Shown: piece after piece, positions 53,170 through 61,146 of the stretch
Layout: the number at the start of each line of letters is the position of its first letter
Position numbering within the stretch: the stretch's first letter is position 1
Assembly: GCF_013201035.1 (NCBI RefSeq)
Contig: NZ_CP053707.1
Span: 1,736,001 to 1,800,000 of the forward strand
Length of the DNA stretch: 64,000 nucleotides
From: Arthrobacter sp. NEB 688
Lineage (GTDB): Bacteria; Actinomycetota; Actinomycetes; Actinomycetales; Dermatophilaceae
Reading direction: 5' to 3'
Position numbers and translations under genes: made by a program
Notes under the pieces: model-generated
What the model was told of the DNA's origin: nothing
What the model saw: the letters and a program-made list of their open reading frames with translations, nothing else
Database searches by the model: none

Positions 53170-54206
53170 TCTCCCGGGTAGACGACGCCGACCTGGTGGC
53201 GGACCTCGTCCATGACCCCCATGGCCCGCCGGGTTGCCTCCCACGGCACCGACCAGGTCTCCTGCCGCCCGGCGGCCACCGCCCGCGCGACCTCGGCCGC
53301 CTCGTAGCGGAAGCCGTGGTCGGGGTGCTCGGGCTCGAAGGTCTCGACGAGCGTCCCGGCGGGGTCGAGCAGCCGCACGGTGCTCGCCGAGCCGTAGAAG
53401 TGGCCGGGGCCGGTCAGCTCCAGGCGCCCGGCCGAGCCCGCGACGAGCGCGGCGCACGGCGTGGCGGCGGCCATCGTCGAGGTCATCCGGGCCAGCGTCG
53501 ACCCCTTGACCGAGCTGATGCCGACGGTGACGTCGACCCCCTCGGGGCTCAGGGTCCCGCGCGCGGCGACGGCCCCGAGCTCACCGAGGACGTGGTCGAC
53601 GAAGTGGATCGGGTAGACGCCGAGGTCGAGGAGCGAGCCGCCGGCGAGCTCGGGGTCCCAGAGGCGCTGCGGGCCGTCCGGCCACAGGAGCTGGCCGTGG
53701 TCGGCCTGGACGAGCACGACCTCGCCGATCGCGCCGGACTCGACGGTGCGCCGGACGACGTCGTACTGGGGCAGGTAGCGGCTCCACATCGCCTCGGCGG
53801 CGAGCAGGCCGTGCGCCTGCGCGGCGGCGAGCACCTCGTCGGTCTCGGTGCGGTTGCGGGCGAACGCCTTCTCGACGAGGACGTGCTTGCCGGCGGCCAG
53901 GGCGAGCAGCGCGTGCGCGTGGTGCTCGCTGTGCGGGCTCGCGACGTACACGGCCTCGACGTCCGGGTCGGCGACGAGCTCCTCGTACGAGCCGTACGCG
54001 CTCGCGACGTCGTGCCGCTGCGCGAAGGCCCGGGCCCGGTCGACCGACCGGGAGCCGACGGCGACGACGCTCGAGCGCGTGCCCTCGCGGACCGCGTCGG
54101 CGAAGACGTGGGCGATGCCCCCCGGGCCGATGACGCCCCAGCGCAGCGGAGGCGCCTCGAGCGGGTCGGGGGTCGTCGGCGGGGCGAGGGAGAGCGGCGA
54201 CGGCAT
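53166..54206 (-). CDS. Gfo/Idh/MocA-family oxidoreductase
   Basis: This 346-residue NAD(P)-dependent dehydrogenase has an N-terminal Rossmann fold starting RWGVIGPGGIAHVFADAV, the family motif VEKAFARNRTE with the catalytic Lys, and LAGGSLLDLGVYPIHFV in the C-terminal domain. Substrates in the family are sugars, inositols or related polyols. It is translationally coupled to the saccharopine dehydrogenase-like gene downstream. ATG 54206 lies 6 nt after TAGGGT, which begins with the stop codon of the upstream esterase gene. Confidence 0.9.
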   Translation of the reverse strand: MPSPLSLAPPTTPDPLEAPPLRWGVIGPGGIAHVFADAVREGTRSSVVAVGSRSVDRARAFAQRHDVASAYGSYEELVADPDVEAVYVASPHSEHHAHALLALAAGKHVLVEKAFARNRTETDEVLAAAQAHGLLAAEAMWSRYLPQYDVVRRTVESGAIGEVVLVQADHGQLLWPDGPQRLWDPELAGGSLLDLGVYPIHFVDHVLGELGAVAARGTLSPEGVDVTVGISSVKGSTLARMTSTMAAATPCAALVAGSAGRLELTGPGHFYGSASTVRLLDPAGTLVETFEPEHPDHGFRYEAAEVARAVAAGRQETWSVPWEATRRAMGVMDEVRHQVGVVYPGE

Positions 54207-54212
54207 GGGTGA

Positions 54213-54218
54213 ACCCTA
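54213..54218 (-). promoter_or_regulatory. -10 element of the Gfo/Idh gene (TAGGGT), overlapping the esterase stop codon
   Basis: On the minus strand the esterase stop TAG (54218-54216) forms the first half of TAGGGT, which lies 6 nt before ATG 54206. Confidence 0.5.
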
Positions 54219-55010
54219 GGCGCTCGCACGCCCGTCGAGCACCGAGCGGATCCAGCGCAGCTGCGGCCCGCCGTGCTCGCGCCAGTAGTCGCCGGTGTGG
54301 CCCCCCGCGTCGATGGCCACGCGTGCCGACGGCAGCGCCTCGCCGAAGGCCCGGTTCGCCGCGGCGAAGGAGTCGTCGCGGCCACAGGCCATCCGCACCG
54401 GGATGCGCCGGAGCACCCGGCGGCGGGCGGTGTCGAAGACGTCGTGCGCCTCGAAGTCCTCGCGGTCGTCGAAGGCCCCGGGCGCCGACGCCCCCGGCGA
54501 GGTCCACAGGGCCGCGCTGAGCGGTGCCACGGCGGCGACGCGCTCCGGCCCGAGGGCGGCAGCGAGCAGCAGCGAGCCGTAGCCGCCCATCGACCAGCCG
54601 AGGAAGGCGACCCGGTCGGTCGCGCCGTACGCGTCGGCGACGAGCGGGAGGAAGTCGTCGAGCACCATCGCGCCGGAGTCGGTGCCGTCGTCGCGCCGGT
54701 GCCAGTAGCCGTTGCCGCCGTCGACCGCCGCGACCGCCAGCCCGGTGGCGGCGACGTGGTCGTCGAGGTGCAGCAGGTCGAGCGCCTGCTCGCCGTGGCC
54801 GCCCTTGCCGTGCAGGACGACGACGGGCGGTCGGGCGACGGGCCGGTCGCGGGGCATCGCGAGGACCCACGGCAGGTCACGTCCCGGCACGTGCCGGGAG
54901 CGCAGGGTGCCGCGGCGCACCTCGACGTCGGAGCGCGAGCAGCCGGCCGCCGCCAGCGCCGCCCCCGACACCGCACCGGCGAGGACGCGGCGGCGGGAGG
55001 GGGTCGGCAC
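54216..55010 (-). CDS. Exported alpha/beta-hydrolase, putative esterase lipoprotein
   Basis: This 264-residue protein has an N-terminus (SRRRVLAGAVSG...LAAAGC) that combines a Tat-like Arg cluster with a lipobox (AAGC), so it is probably a lipoprotein. The hydrolase core shows VVVLHGKGGHGEQ (oxyanion region), the nucleophile elbow FLGWSMGGYGS, a late Asp region (MACGRDDSF) and His in DAGGHTGDYWREH, as in esterase D/feruloyl esterase-like enzymes. GTG 55010 lies 6 nt after TACCCT. Confidence 0.84.
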   Translation of the reverse strand: MPTPSRRRVLAGAVSGAALAAAGCSRSDVEVRRGTLRSRHVPGRDLPWVLAMPRDRPVARPPVVVLHGKGGHGEQALDLLHLDDHVAATGLAVAAVDGGNGYWHRRDDGTDSGAMVLDDFLPLVADAYGATDRVAFLGWSMGGYGSLLLAAALGPERVAAVAPLSAALWTSPGASAPGAFDDREDFEAHDVFDTARRRVLRRIPVRMACGRDDSFAAANRAFGEALPSARVAIDAGGHTGDYWREHGGPQLRWIRSVLDGRASA

Positions 55011-55016
55011 GGCCTC

Positions 55017-55022
55017 AGGGTA
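55017..55022 (-). promoter_or_regulatory. -10 element of the esterase gene (TACCCT)
   Basis: TACCCT lies 6 nt before GTG 55010 on the minus strand, a leaderless arrangement. Confidence 0.45.
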
Positions 55023-55042
55023 GGCGCGCCGGCGCCCCGGCG

Positions 55043-55888
55043 TCAGAAGCGGGCGGTCGCCTCCGCGACGAGGTCGCCGACGAGCTCGCCCGCGTCGACG
55101 TCGAGGCCGCGCCGGACGAACCAGGTGGCCATCGTCGTCGCGTCGCGCTCGAGGAACTCGAACCCCTGCGGGTTGCCGATGACGTCGACGACCTGCGGCC
55201 AGTCGATGAGGACGAGGCGCTCCTCGTGGACGAGCACGTTGTACGGGCTGAGGTCGCCGTGGGTCCAGCCGTGGTGGGCGAGGGTCAGCATCACCGAGCG
55301 CAGCTGCTCGTAGAGCTCGCGCAGCAGCGCGGCGTCCGGGCGGGTCTGGACCAGCCGGGGCGCCGCGACCGGCGTCGGGCCGTCGAGGCTGCCGACGAAC
55401 TCCATGAGCATCTCGGACTCGTCGAGCTGCACCGGGTAGGGCACCGGCAGCCCGAGCTCCCAGAGGCGCGCGAGCGCGGCGAACTCGGCGGCGGCCCACT
55501 GGCCGGCGATGACCTGCTTGCCGAAGTCGGTGCGCCGGGCCATCGCCCGCGACTCGCGGCTCTTGCGGACCCGGCGGCCCTCGAGGTAGCCGGCGTCGCG
55601 GTGGAAGAGGCGGTGCTCGCCGCTGCGGTAGCGCTTGGCGGCCATCGTCGAGACGGCGGCGTCGCCGGGGACCCAGCGGCGGACGACGTGGACGTCGGCC
55701 TCCTTGCCGGTCTTGAGCACGCCGAGGTCGGCGTCGACGGCGCCGAGGGCGGTGACGACCCAGCCCGGGCGGGGCTTCGGCCCGTGGGTCGCGCCGTCCC
55801 AGGAGGACCAGCGCTCGCCCTCGGGCGGGGCGTCAGGGGAGGTGTCGGTGGAGAAGGCGGCCTGCCGGTCGGGCAGGTGGAAGGGCAT
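55043..55888 (-). CDS. RIO1-type atypical serine/threonine kinase
   Basis: This 281-residue protein has a RIO kinase core: GVLKTGKEADVHVV (nucleotide loop), MAAKRYR (ATP-anchoring Lys), GWTHGDLSPYNVLVH (catalytic Asp and Asn) and LVLIDWPQVVD (metal Asp). RIO kinases assist ribosome assembly in eukaryotes and archaea; the bacterial versions have no established role. ATG 55888 is chosen, and TTG 55897 is an alternative. The 387-bp region upstream, shared with the divergent acyl-CoA dehydrogenase gene, contains twin palindromes. Confidence 0.88.
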   Translation of the reverse strand: MPFHLPDRQAAFSTDTSPDAPPEGERWSSWDGATHGPKPRPGWVVTALGAVDADLGVLKTGKEADVHVVRRWVPGDAAVSTMAAKRYRSGEHRLFHRDAGYLEGRRVRKSRESRAMARRTDFGKQVIAGQWAAAEFAALARLWELGLPVPYPVQLDESEMLMEFVGSLDGPTPVAAPRLVQTRPDAALLRELYEQLRSVMLTLAHHGWTHGDLSPYNVLVHEERLVLIDWPQVVDVIGNPQGFEFLERDATTMATWFVRRGLDVDAGELVGDLVAEATARF

Positions 55889-56058
55889 GTGGGACAACGG
55901 GGTGCTCCTGGTCGAGGAAGGGGGTGGGGGCCGGGGTGCGGCCCGTGACGGTCGTCGACATGTCGGCCTCCTCCTTCGCTCGGGAGCACGCGGATGCGCG
56001 CCTGCGTCCCAGCGTGGCCCAGCCGCCCGGGAGGCGCCACTGCATTTCCCACCGACCC

Positions 56059-56087
56059 CACCGGTATCGGGTGACCCGATACCGGTG
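56059..56087. promoter_or_regulatory. Palindromic operator 1 (13-bp arms around TGA)
   Basis: CACCGGTATCGGG, the centre TGA and the exact complement make a 29-bp perfect palindrome. Its core TATCGGGTGACCCGATA recurs 62 bp downstream. It is probably a site for a dimeric repressor such as a TetR or GntR protein (inference). Confidence 0.7.
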
Positions 56088-56124
56088 CGCCTCACCCGGG
56101 AACCGTTCCGGGGTGAAGCGCGGC

Positions 56125-56145
56125 CGTATCGGGTGACCCGATACG
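56125..56145. promoter_or_regulatory. Palindromic operator 2 (same 17-bp core)
   Basis: CGTATCGGG-TGA-CCCGATACG repeats the core of operator 1 exactly, with 9-bp arms. Core-to-core spacing of 62 bp is close to six helical turns, so two bound dimers would lie on the same DNA face. Confidence 0.7.
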
Positions 56146-56275
56146 CGTGTGACTCGGGCCGTGGGCGGCGTCACACGGTGGGGGGACTCACAGTCGACGG
56201 CCGTTCCGGGGCACCTCCGCCGCAGGCAGACTGAGCGGCGACACCACCGACCCACGCGAAGGCGGCGATCTGCGC

Positions 56276-57475
56276 ATGTCCCGACTCCAGACCACCGACG
56301 GTCTCACCGAGGAGCAGCACGAGCTCATCAAGCTGGTCCGCGAGTTCGTCGACGAGCAGATCCTCCCCGTGGCGACCGAGCTGGAGCACAAGGACGAGTA
56401 CCCGACGCAGATCGTCGAGGGCATGAAGGAGATGGGGATCTTCGGGCTGATGATCCCCGAGGAGTACGGCGGCCTCGGCGAGAGCCTGCTCACCTACGCG
56501 CTCGTCGTCGAGGAGATCGCCCGCGGCTGGATGAGCGTCAGCGGCATCATCAACACCCACTTCATCGTCGCGTACCTGCTGCTGCAGCACGGCACCGAGG
56601 AGCAGAAGCAGCGCTACCTGCCGCGGATGGCGACCGGCGAGGTCCGCGGGGCGTTCTCGATGAGCGAGCCGGGCCTCGGCTCGGACGTCGCGGCCATCCG
56701 GACCAAGGCGGTCCGGGGCGAGGACGGCGGCTGGACCATCGACGGCCAGAAGATGTGGCTGACCAACGGCGGCTCGGCCAACCTCGTCGCGGTGCTCGTC
56801 CGGACCGACCTCGGGGAGTCCTCCAGCCCGTACAAGAACATGACGACCTTCCTCGTCGAGAAGGAGTCCGGCTTCGGCGAGACGGCGCAGGGCGTCACGG
56901 TGCCCGGCAAGATCGAGAAGATGGGCTACAAGGGCGTCGACACGACCGAGCTCGTCTTCCAGGGCCACCGCACGAGCGACGCGCAGGTCCTCGGCGGGGT
57001 CCCCGGCCAGGGCTTCTACCAGATGATGGACGGCGTCGAGGTGGGCCGGGTCAACGTCGCCGCCCGCGCCTGCGGCCTCTCGCGGCGGGCCTTCGAGCTC
57101 GGCATCGCCTACAGCCAGCAGCGCGAGACCTTCGGCAAGAAGATCGCCGAGCACCAGGGCATCCTCTTCCGCCTCGCCGACATGGCGACCAAGGTCGAGG
57201 CGAGCCACCAGATGATGGTCAAGGCCGCCCGGCTCAAGGACGCCGGCCAGCGCAACGACCTCGAGGCGGGGATGGCGAAGTACCTCGCGTCCGAGAACTG
57301 CGCCGACGTCGTCGAGCAGTCCTTCCGCATCCACGGCGGCTACGGCTACTCCAAGGAGTACGAGATCGAGCGCCTCTACCGCGAGGCACCGATGCTGCTC
57401 ATCGGCGAGGGCACGGCCGAGATCCAGAAGATGATCATCGGCCGCCGGCTCCTCGAGGACTACAAGGCCCGCTGA
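56276..57475 (+). CDS. Acyl-CoA dehydrogenase
   Basis: This 399-residue FAD enzyme has AFSMSEPGLGSDVAAI and MWLTNGGSA at the flavin site, RETFGKKIAEHQG in the third domain and the catalytic-base region LLIGEGTAEIQKMIIGR. It oxidises an acyl-CoA at C2-C3; chain specificity is not predictable. ATG 56276 follows GAAGGCGG. Two identical palindromic operators lie 130-220 bp upstream, which suggests control by a substrate-responsive repressor not encoded in this window. Confidence 0.93.
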   Translation: MSRLQTTDGLTEEQHELIKLVREFVDEQILPVATELEHKDEYPTQIVEGMKEMGIFGLMIPEEYGGLGESLLTYALVVEEIARGWMSVSGIINTHFIVAYLLLQHGTEEQKQRYLPRMATGEVRGAFSMSEPGLGSDVAAIRTKAVRGEDGGWTIDGQKMWLTNGGSANLVAVLVRTDLGESSSPYKNMTTFLVEKESGFGETAQGVTVPGKIEKMGYKGVDTTELVFQGHRTSDAQVLGGVPGQGFYQMMDGVEVGRVNVAARACGLSRRAFELGIAYSQQRETFGKKIAEHQGILFRLADMATKVEASHQMMVKAARLKDAGQRNDLEAGMAKYLASENCADVVEQSFRIHGGYGYSKEYEIERLYREAPMLLIGEGTAEIQKMIIGRRLLEDYKAR

Positions 57476-57534
57476 CCCTCGGCACGGGCGGTCTCCGCCC
57501 AGCGGGCGCCCAGCCCGCGTCCAGCCGACGGTGA

Positions 57535-57540
57535 CACACT
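57535..57540 (+). promoter_or_regulatory. -10-like element (CACACT) of the general stress protein gene
   Basis: CACACT lies 6 nt before ATG 57547, at the same distance as the TAnnnT boxes elsewhere; its first base departs from the consensus. Confidence 0.35.
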
Positions 57541-57546
57541 GGTGCC

Positions 57547-58134
57547 ATGAGCACCCAGCCGATGCGCCCGGGCCTGCGCGCCGCCCTGTCGCTGGAGTAC
57601 CCGATGAGCCTCGGGGTCCACGACACCTACGAGGAGGCGCAGAAGGCCGTCGACTACCTGTCCGACCACGAGTTCCCGGTCCAGGACGTGATGATCGTCG
57701 GCACCGACCTCAAGCAGATCGAGCGGGTCACCGGCCGGCTCACGCAGGGCCGCGTCATCGGCGCCGGCGCCCTGTCCGGCATGTGGCTCGGCCTGTTCGT
57801 CGGGACGATCTTCGCGGTGTTCGACCCCAACGGGCTCAACTTCGTCAACATCCTCGGGACGGTCGTCTTCGGTGCGGTCTTCGGGATGATCTGGGCCTGG
57901 TTCGGCTACCGGCTGACGCGCGGCCAGCGCGACTTCACGTCGGTCAGCCAGGTCGTCGCGGCGAAGTACGAGGTGCTCGTCGAGCACCGCCACGTGACCC
58001 GCGGCCGCGAGCTGCTGACGCAGATGGACCCGATGAAGGCCGCGCAGGAGCAGGTCCGCCAGGCCCAGGAGGCCGAGCGGGCACGCCTCGCGACCGAGCA
58101 CGGGCACCCGCAGCAGCAGCCGCCGCAGGCCTGA
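57547..58134 (+). CDS. General stress protein 17M-like membrane protein
   Basis: This 195-residue protein starts with a GSP-17M-like domain (VHDTYEEAQKAVDYLSDHEF, VMIVGTDLKQIERVTGRLTQ), has two helices (about 72-93 and 100-121) and a Gln/Glu-rich cytoplasmic tail likely to be helical. It belongs to a family of small actinobacterial membrane proteins linked to general stress; the biochemical role is unknown. ATG 57547 is the first start and is preferred because the -10-like box directly precedes it. Confidence 0.85.
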   Translation: MSTQPMRPGLRAALSLEYPMSLGVHDTYEEAQKAVDYLSDHEFPVQDVMIVGTDLKQIERVTGRLTQGRVIGAGALSGMWLGLFVGTIFAVFDPNGLNFVNILGTVVFGAVFGMIWAWFGYRLTRGQRDFTSVSQVVAAKYEVLVEHRHVTRGRELLTQMDPMKAAQEQVRQAQEAERARLATEHGHPQQQPPQA

Positions 58135-58155
58135 CGCGCCGGGCGCCGTCGCGCG

Positions 58156-58161
58156 TATCGT
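58156..58161 (+). promoter_or_regulatory. -10 element of the third PIG-L gene (TATCGT)
   Basis: TATCGT lies 6 nt before ATG 58168, a leaderless arrangement. Confidence 0.45.
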
Positions 58162-58167
58162 CGGCCC

Positions 58168-58911
58168 ATGGCTGACGAGCGCCCCGACCTCGCGCCCCTC
58201 GAGGGCCCCTTCACGTCCGTCCTCTGCGTCGTCGCGCACCCGGACGACATCGAGTACGGGACCGCCGCGGCCGTCCACCGCTGGGTCGGCGAGGGCGCGC
58301 GCGTCGCGTACTTCCTCCTGACCCGGGGCGAGGCCGGCATCGACACGATGGAGCCGGCCGAGGCCGGCCGGGTGCGGGAGGCGGAGGAGCGCGAGAGCGC
58401 CCGCCGCGTCGGGGTCGGGACGGTCGAGTTCGCCGGCTGGGCGGACGGGGCCGTCGAGCCCGGCGTGCCGCTGCGCCGCGAGATCGCCGCGGTGATCCGT
58501 CGCCACCGCCCCGACCTCGTCGTCGGGCAGACGTGGGCCGAGTTCTTCGGACCGAACATGGTCAACCAGGCCGACCACCGCGCGGTCGGCCTCGCGACGC
58601 TCGACGCGGTGGCCGACGCGGGCAACCGGTGGCTGCACCGCGACCTCCTCGACGAGGGTCTCGAGCCCTGGAACGGCGTCAAGGTCGTGGCCGTGGCAGG
58701 GGCGCCGCAGCCGACGCACGTCGTCGACGTCTCGGGCGAGCACTTCGAGGCGTCCGTGCACTCGCTCGAGGCGCACGAGGCCTACAACGCGGCTCTCCCG
58801 GACGACTTCCCGTCGCCGCGCGACCTGCTGCAGATGGTCCTCGGGGGCGCCGGGCAGGCGGTGGGCGTCGAGCACGCGTGGGCGGCGCAGGTCGTCATCG
58901 ACCGGCGCTGA
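58168..58911 (+). CDS. PIG-L/LmbE-family deacetylase-like hydrolase
   Basis: This 247-residue protein has the metal motif VVAHPDDIEYGTAAAV; the usual HPDH is replaced by NQADHRAVG, as in the BshB/LmbE-like subgroup. The GEAGIDTMEPAEAGRVREAE segment is typical of this subgroup. It probably hydrolyses an N-acetyl or amide bond of a small glycoside or thiol conjugate. It is the third family member in the window and is followed after 4 nt by a hypothetical gene on the same strand. Confidence 0.85.
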   Translation: MADERPDLAPLEGPFTSVLCVVAHPDDIEYGTAAAVHRWVGEGARVAYFLLTRGEAGIDTMEPAEAGRVREAEERESARRVGVGTVEFAGWADGAVEPGVPLRREIAAVIRRHRPDLVVGQTWAEFFGPNMVNQADHRAVGLATLDAVADAGNRWLHRDLLDEGLEPWNGVKVVAVAGAPQPTHVVDVSGEHFEASVHSLEAHEAYNAALPDDFPSPRDLLQMVLGGAGQAVGVEHAWAAQVVIDRR

Positions 58912-58915
58912 CGCC

Positions 58916-59587
58916 GTGGCCGACGTGCGCCGGCTGACCGACGTCGCGGTCGGCGACTGGCTCGTGCAGCGGCTGGACCGTCGTCGCGACGCGTGGGGGA
59001 CGGCCGGGTCGGCGGTGCCCACGGGCTTCCCCCGCGTGGTGCGCGTGCTGCACCCCGTGTGGGGTGGTGGTCGCTGGGCGGACGAGGCGGCGAGGACGGG
59101 CCGCACGATGCACCCGCTCGTCCAGTGGCGCTCGATCTCGGCCGACCACCTGGCCGGCCGGCCGTGCGAGGACGAGCCGGAGGAGGGGAGCATCCCCGCG
59201 GAGACGCTGGAGAGGGTGCTGCGGCACTGCCCGGCCCAGGGTGAGGTGGTGCACGCCGTGTGGGACGGCTTCGGCGCCGTGGACCCGCCGGGCCCGCTGC
59301 TGATCGGCCACGGGCGAGCCTTCGCGCTCTTCTCCGGACCCCGGGCAGCGGTCACCGACTGGCCGGGCCTGGACACCCCGTGGGGCCAGAGCGCCAACCT
59401 CGTCTGGCCGGCCGACCGCTCGTGGTGCCTGGCGACCGAGATCGACTGGGACTTCACGCTCGTCGCGTGCGCGGACGACGTGGCCGACGCCCTGCGCGCC
59501 GACCCGGGCCTGGAGACCTACGACGTCGCCGTGACCGACGACCTGACCTGGGCCGGCGACCGCGTCAACGGCCCTGGACGCGCCTGA
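58916..59587 (+). CDS. Conserved hypothetical protein
   Basis: This 223-residue soluble protein is rich in Trp and His (HPVWGGGRWADEA, PLVQWRSISADHL, HAVWDGFG, WPADRSWCLATEIDWDFTLV). The pattern matches an uncharacterised actinobacterial family with no catalytic motif I can name. GTG 58916 starts 4 nt after the PIG-L stop, so it is co-transcribed with that gene. Its 3' end overlaps the convergent aminopeptidase gene by 23 bp. Confidence 0.75.
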   Translation: MADVRRLTDVAVGDWLVQRLDRRRDAWGTAGSAVPTGFPRVVRVLHPVWGGGRWADEAARTGRTMHPLVQWRSISADHLAGRPCEDEPEEGSIPAETLERVLRHCPAQGEVVHAVWDGFGAVDPPGPLLIGHGRAFALFSGPRAAVTDWPGLDTPWGQSANLVWPADRSWCLATEIDWDFTLVACADDVADALRADPGLETYDVAVTDDLTWAGDRVNGPGRA

Positions 59588-61064
59588 CCCACGCCTCGAC
59601 GTCGGCCGAGCTGCGCGGCATCGCGGCCGAGAGGTTCTCGCAGCCGTCCTCGGTGACGAGCACGTCGTCCTCGATGCGGACGCCGATGCCGCGGAAGCGC
59701 TCGGGTGCCTTGAGGTCGTCGGACTTGAAGTACAGGCCGGGCTCGACCGTGAGGACCATGCCGGGGCGCAGCTCGGCGTCCATGTACTCCTCGCGGGTGG
59801 CGAGGGCGCAGTCGTGGACGTCGAGGCCGAGGTGGTGCGAGGTGCCGTGCACCATCCAGCGGCGGTGGTACTGGCCGTGCTCCTTGTCGAGGCTGTCCTC
59901 GACGGACACGCCCTCGGGCAGCAGACCCCACGCGTGGAGGTGCTCGGCGATGACGCGGATGGCGGCCGCGTGGACGTCGGAGAACTTGTTGCCCGGCTTG
60001 ACGGCCGCGATGCCGGCCTCCTGCGCCGCGAAGACCGCGTCGTAGACCTCGCGCTGGGCGTCGGTGTACGTGCCGTCGGCGGGCAGGGTGCGGGTGATGT
60101 CGGCCGTGTAGAGGCTGTCGACCTCCACGCCGGCGTCGATGAGCACGAGCTCGCCGGCCGTGACCTCGCCGGTGTTCTTGATCCAGTGCAGCGTGTTGGC
60201 GTGGTCGCCGGCCGCGCAGATGGAGTCGTAGCCGACCCCGTTGCCGCGGTGGCGCGCCGTGAGGCCGAACGTGCCCTCGAGCCACCGCTCGCCGCGGGGG
60301 TCGCCGACGGCGTCGGGGAGGGCGGCGATCATCGCCTCGAAGCCCTCGTGCGTCGCGGCGACGGCCTCGCGCATCTGCTCGACCTCGTAGCCGTCCTTGC
60401 GCAGGCGCAGCAGCGAGACCTCGTGGGCCAGGGCGTCGTCGGACTCCTGCAGGCCCTCCTCGGCCGCGCCGTTGGCGACGCGGGCGGCGTCGAGGCGCGC
60501 GGTCAGCTCGGCGTCGGCGTCCCGGACGAGGCGGACGGTGACCTCGCCCGCGTCCTTGGCGACGGCGTCGACGAGACCGTCGACGTGGCGCGCGGTGAGG
60601 CCGAGCTCGAGCTCGACGTCCTCGAGGGTCGGGCGGGCGCCGACCCAGAACTCGCCGTAGCGGGCGTCCGCGAAGAACTCGTCGCTGTCGCGGTCGGCCA
60701 GCGGGCGGAAGTAGAGGACCGCCTCGTGGCCGCCCTCGTCGAGCGGCTCGAGGACGAGCACGGCGTCCGGCTCGCGGTCGGCCCCCAGGCCGGTCAGGTA
60801 GGCGAAGGCGGTGTGCGGGCGGAAGACGTAGTCGGTGTCGTTGCTGCGGACCTTGAGGCCACCGGCCGGCACGACGAGCCGCTGCTTCGGGTAGGCGGCG
60901 CTCAGCACGGCCCGACGCTCGGCGGCGGGGCCGGCCGCGGGCGAGGGCCCGGTGACGGTCGGGCGGCGCGGCGCCCAGTCCTCGCGGATGAAGGCCCGCA
61001 GCTCGTCGGTGGTCGCTCGCGCGCGGTTGTCGGCCTGCTTCTGCTCCTCGCTCACCCGCCCCAT
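59565..61064 (-). CDS. pepP: Xaa-Pro aminopeptidase (peptidase family M24B)
   Basis: This 499-residue metallopeptidase removes N-terminal residues preceding proline. Metal ligands are visible: Asp in LIDAGVEVDSLYTADITRT, His in VHGTSHHLGLDVHD, Glu in LTVEPGLYF and Glu in IGVRIEDDVLVTEDG. An N-terminal AMP_N-type domain (about 60-200) is present. ATG 61064 is the likely start, with GTG 61055 an alternative. It is divergent from the DUF2332 gene (82-bp gap) and overlaps the convergent hypothetical gene at its 3' end. Confidence 0.93.
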   Translation of the reverse strand: MGRVSEEQKQADNRARATTDELRAFIREDWAPRRPTVTGPSPAAGPAAERRAVLSAAYPKQRLVVPAGGLKVRSNDTDYVFRPHTAFAYLTGLGADREPDAVLVLEPLDEGGHEAVLYFRPLADRDSDEFFADARYGEFWVGARPTLEDVELELGLTARHVDGLVDAVAKDAGEVTVRLVRDADAELTARLDAARVANGAAEEGLQESDDALAHEVSLLRLRKDGYEVEQMREAVAATHEGFEAMIAALPDAVGDPRGERWLEGTFGLTARHRGNGVGYDSICAAGDHANTLHWIKNTGEVTAGELVLIDAGVEVDSLYTADITRTLPADGTYTDAQREVYDAVFAAQEAGIAAVKPGNKFSDVHAAAIRVIAEHLHAWGLLPEGVSVEDSLDKEHGQYHRRWMVHGTSHHLGLDVHDCALATREEYMDAELRPGMVLTVEPGLYFKSDDLKAPERFRGIGVRIEDDVLVTEDGCENLSAAMPRSSADVEAWVRRVQGR

Positions 61065-61134
61065 GCTGCCACGGACGCCGACGTCGCCGTGCGGGCCGGG
61101 TGGGCAGCGTTTGCGGGGCCCGGCCGGGCGTTGC

Positions 61135-61140
61135 CACACT
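61135..61140 (+). promoter_or_regulatory. -10-like element (CACACT) of the DUF2332 gene
   Basis: CACACT lies 6 nt before GTG 61147, the same hexamer and distance as before the general stress protein gene at 57547. Confidence 0.35.
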
Positions 61141-61146
61141 CTGCCC

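Larger units (their letters stand above)
55889..56275. other. 387-bp divergent regulatory region between the RIO kinase and acyl-CoA dehydrogenase genes
   Basis: I see no coding sequence here. The half nearest the dehydrogenase contains two identical 17-bp palindromes and, between them, an imperfect 21-bp inverted repeat centred on GGAACCGTTCC (56099-56109). The half nearest the kinase shows nothing recognisable. Confidence 0.6.
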
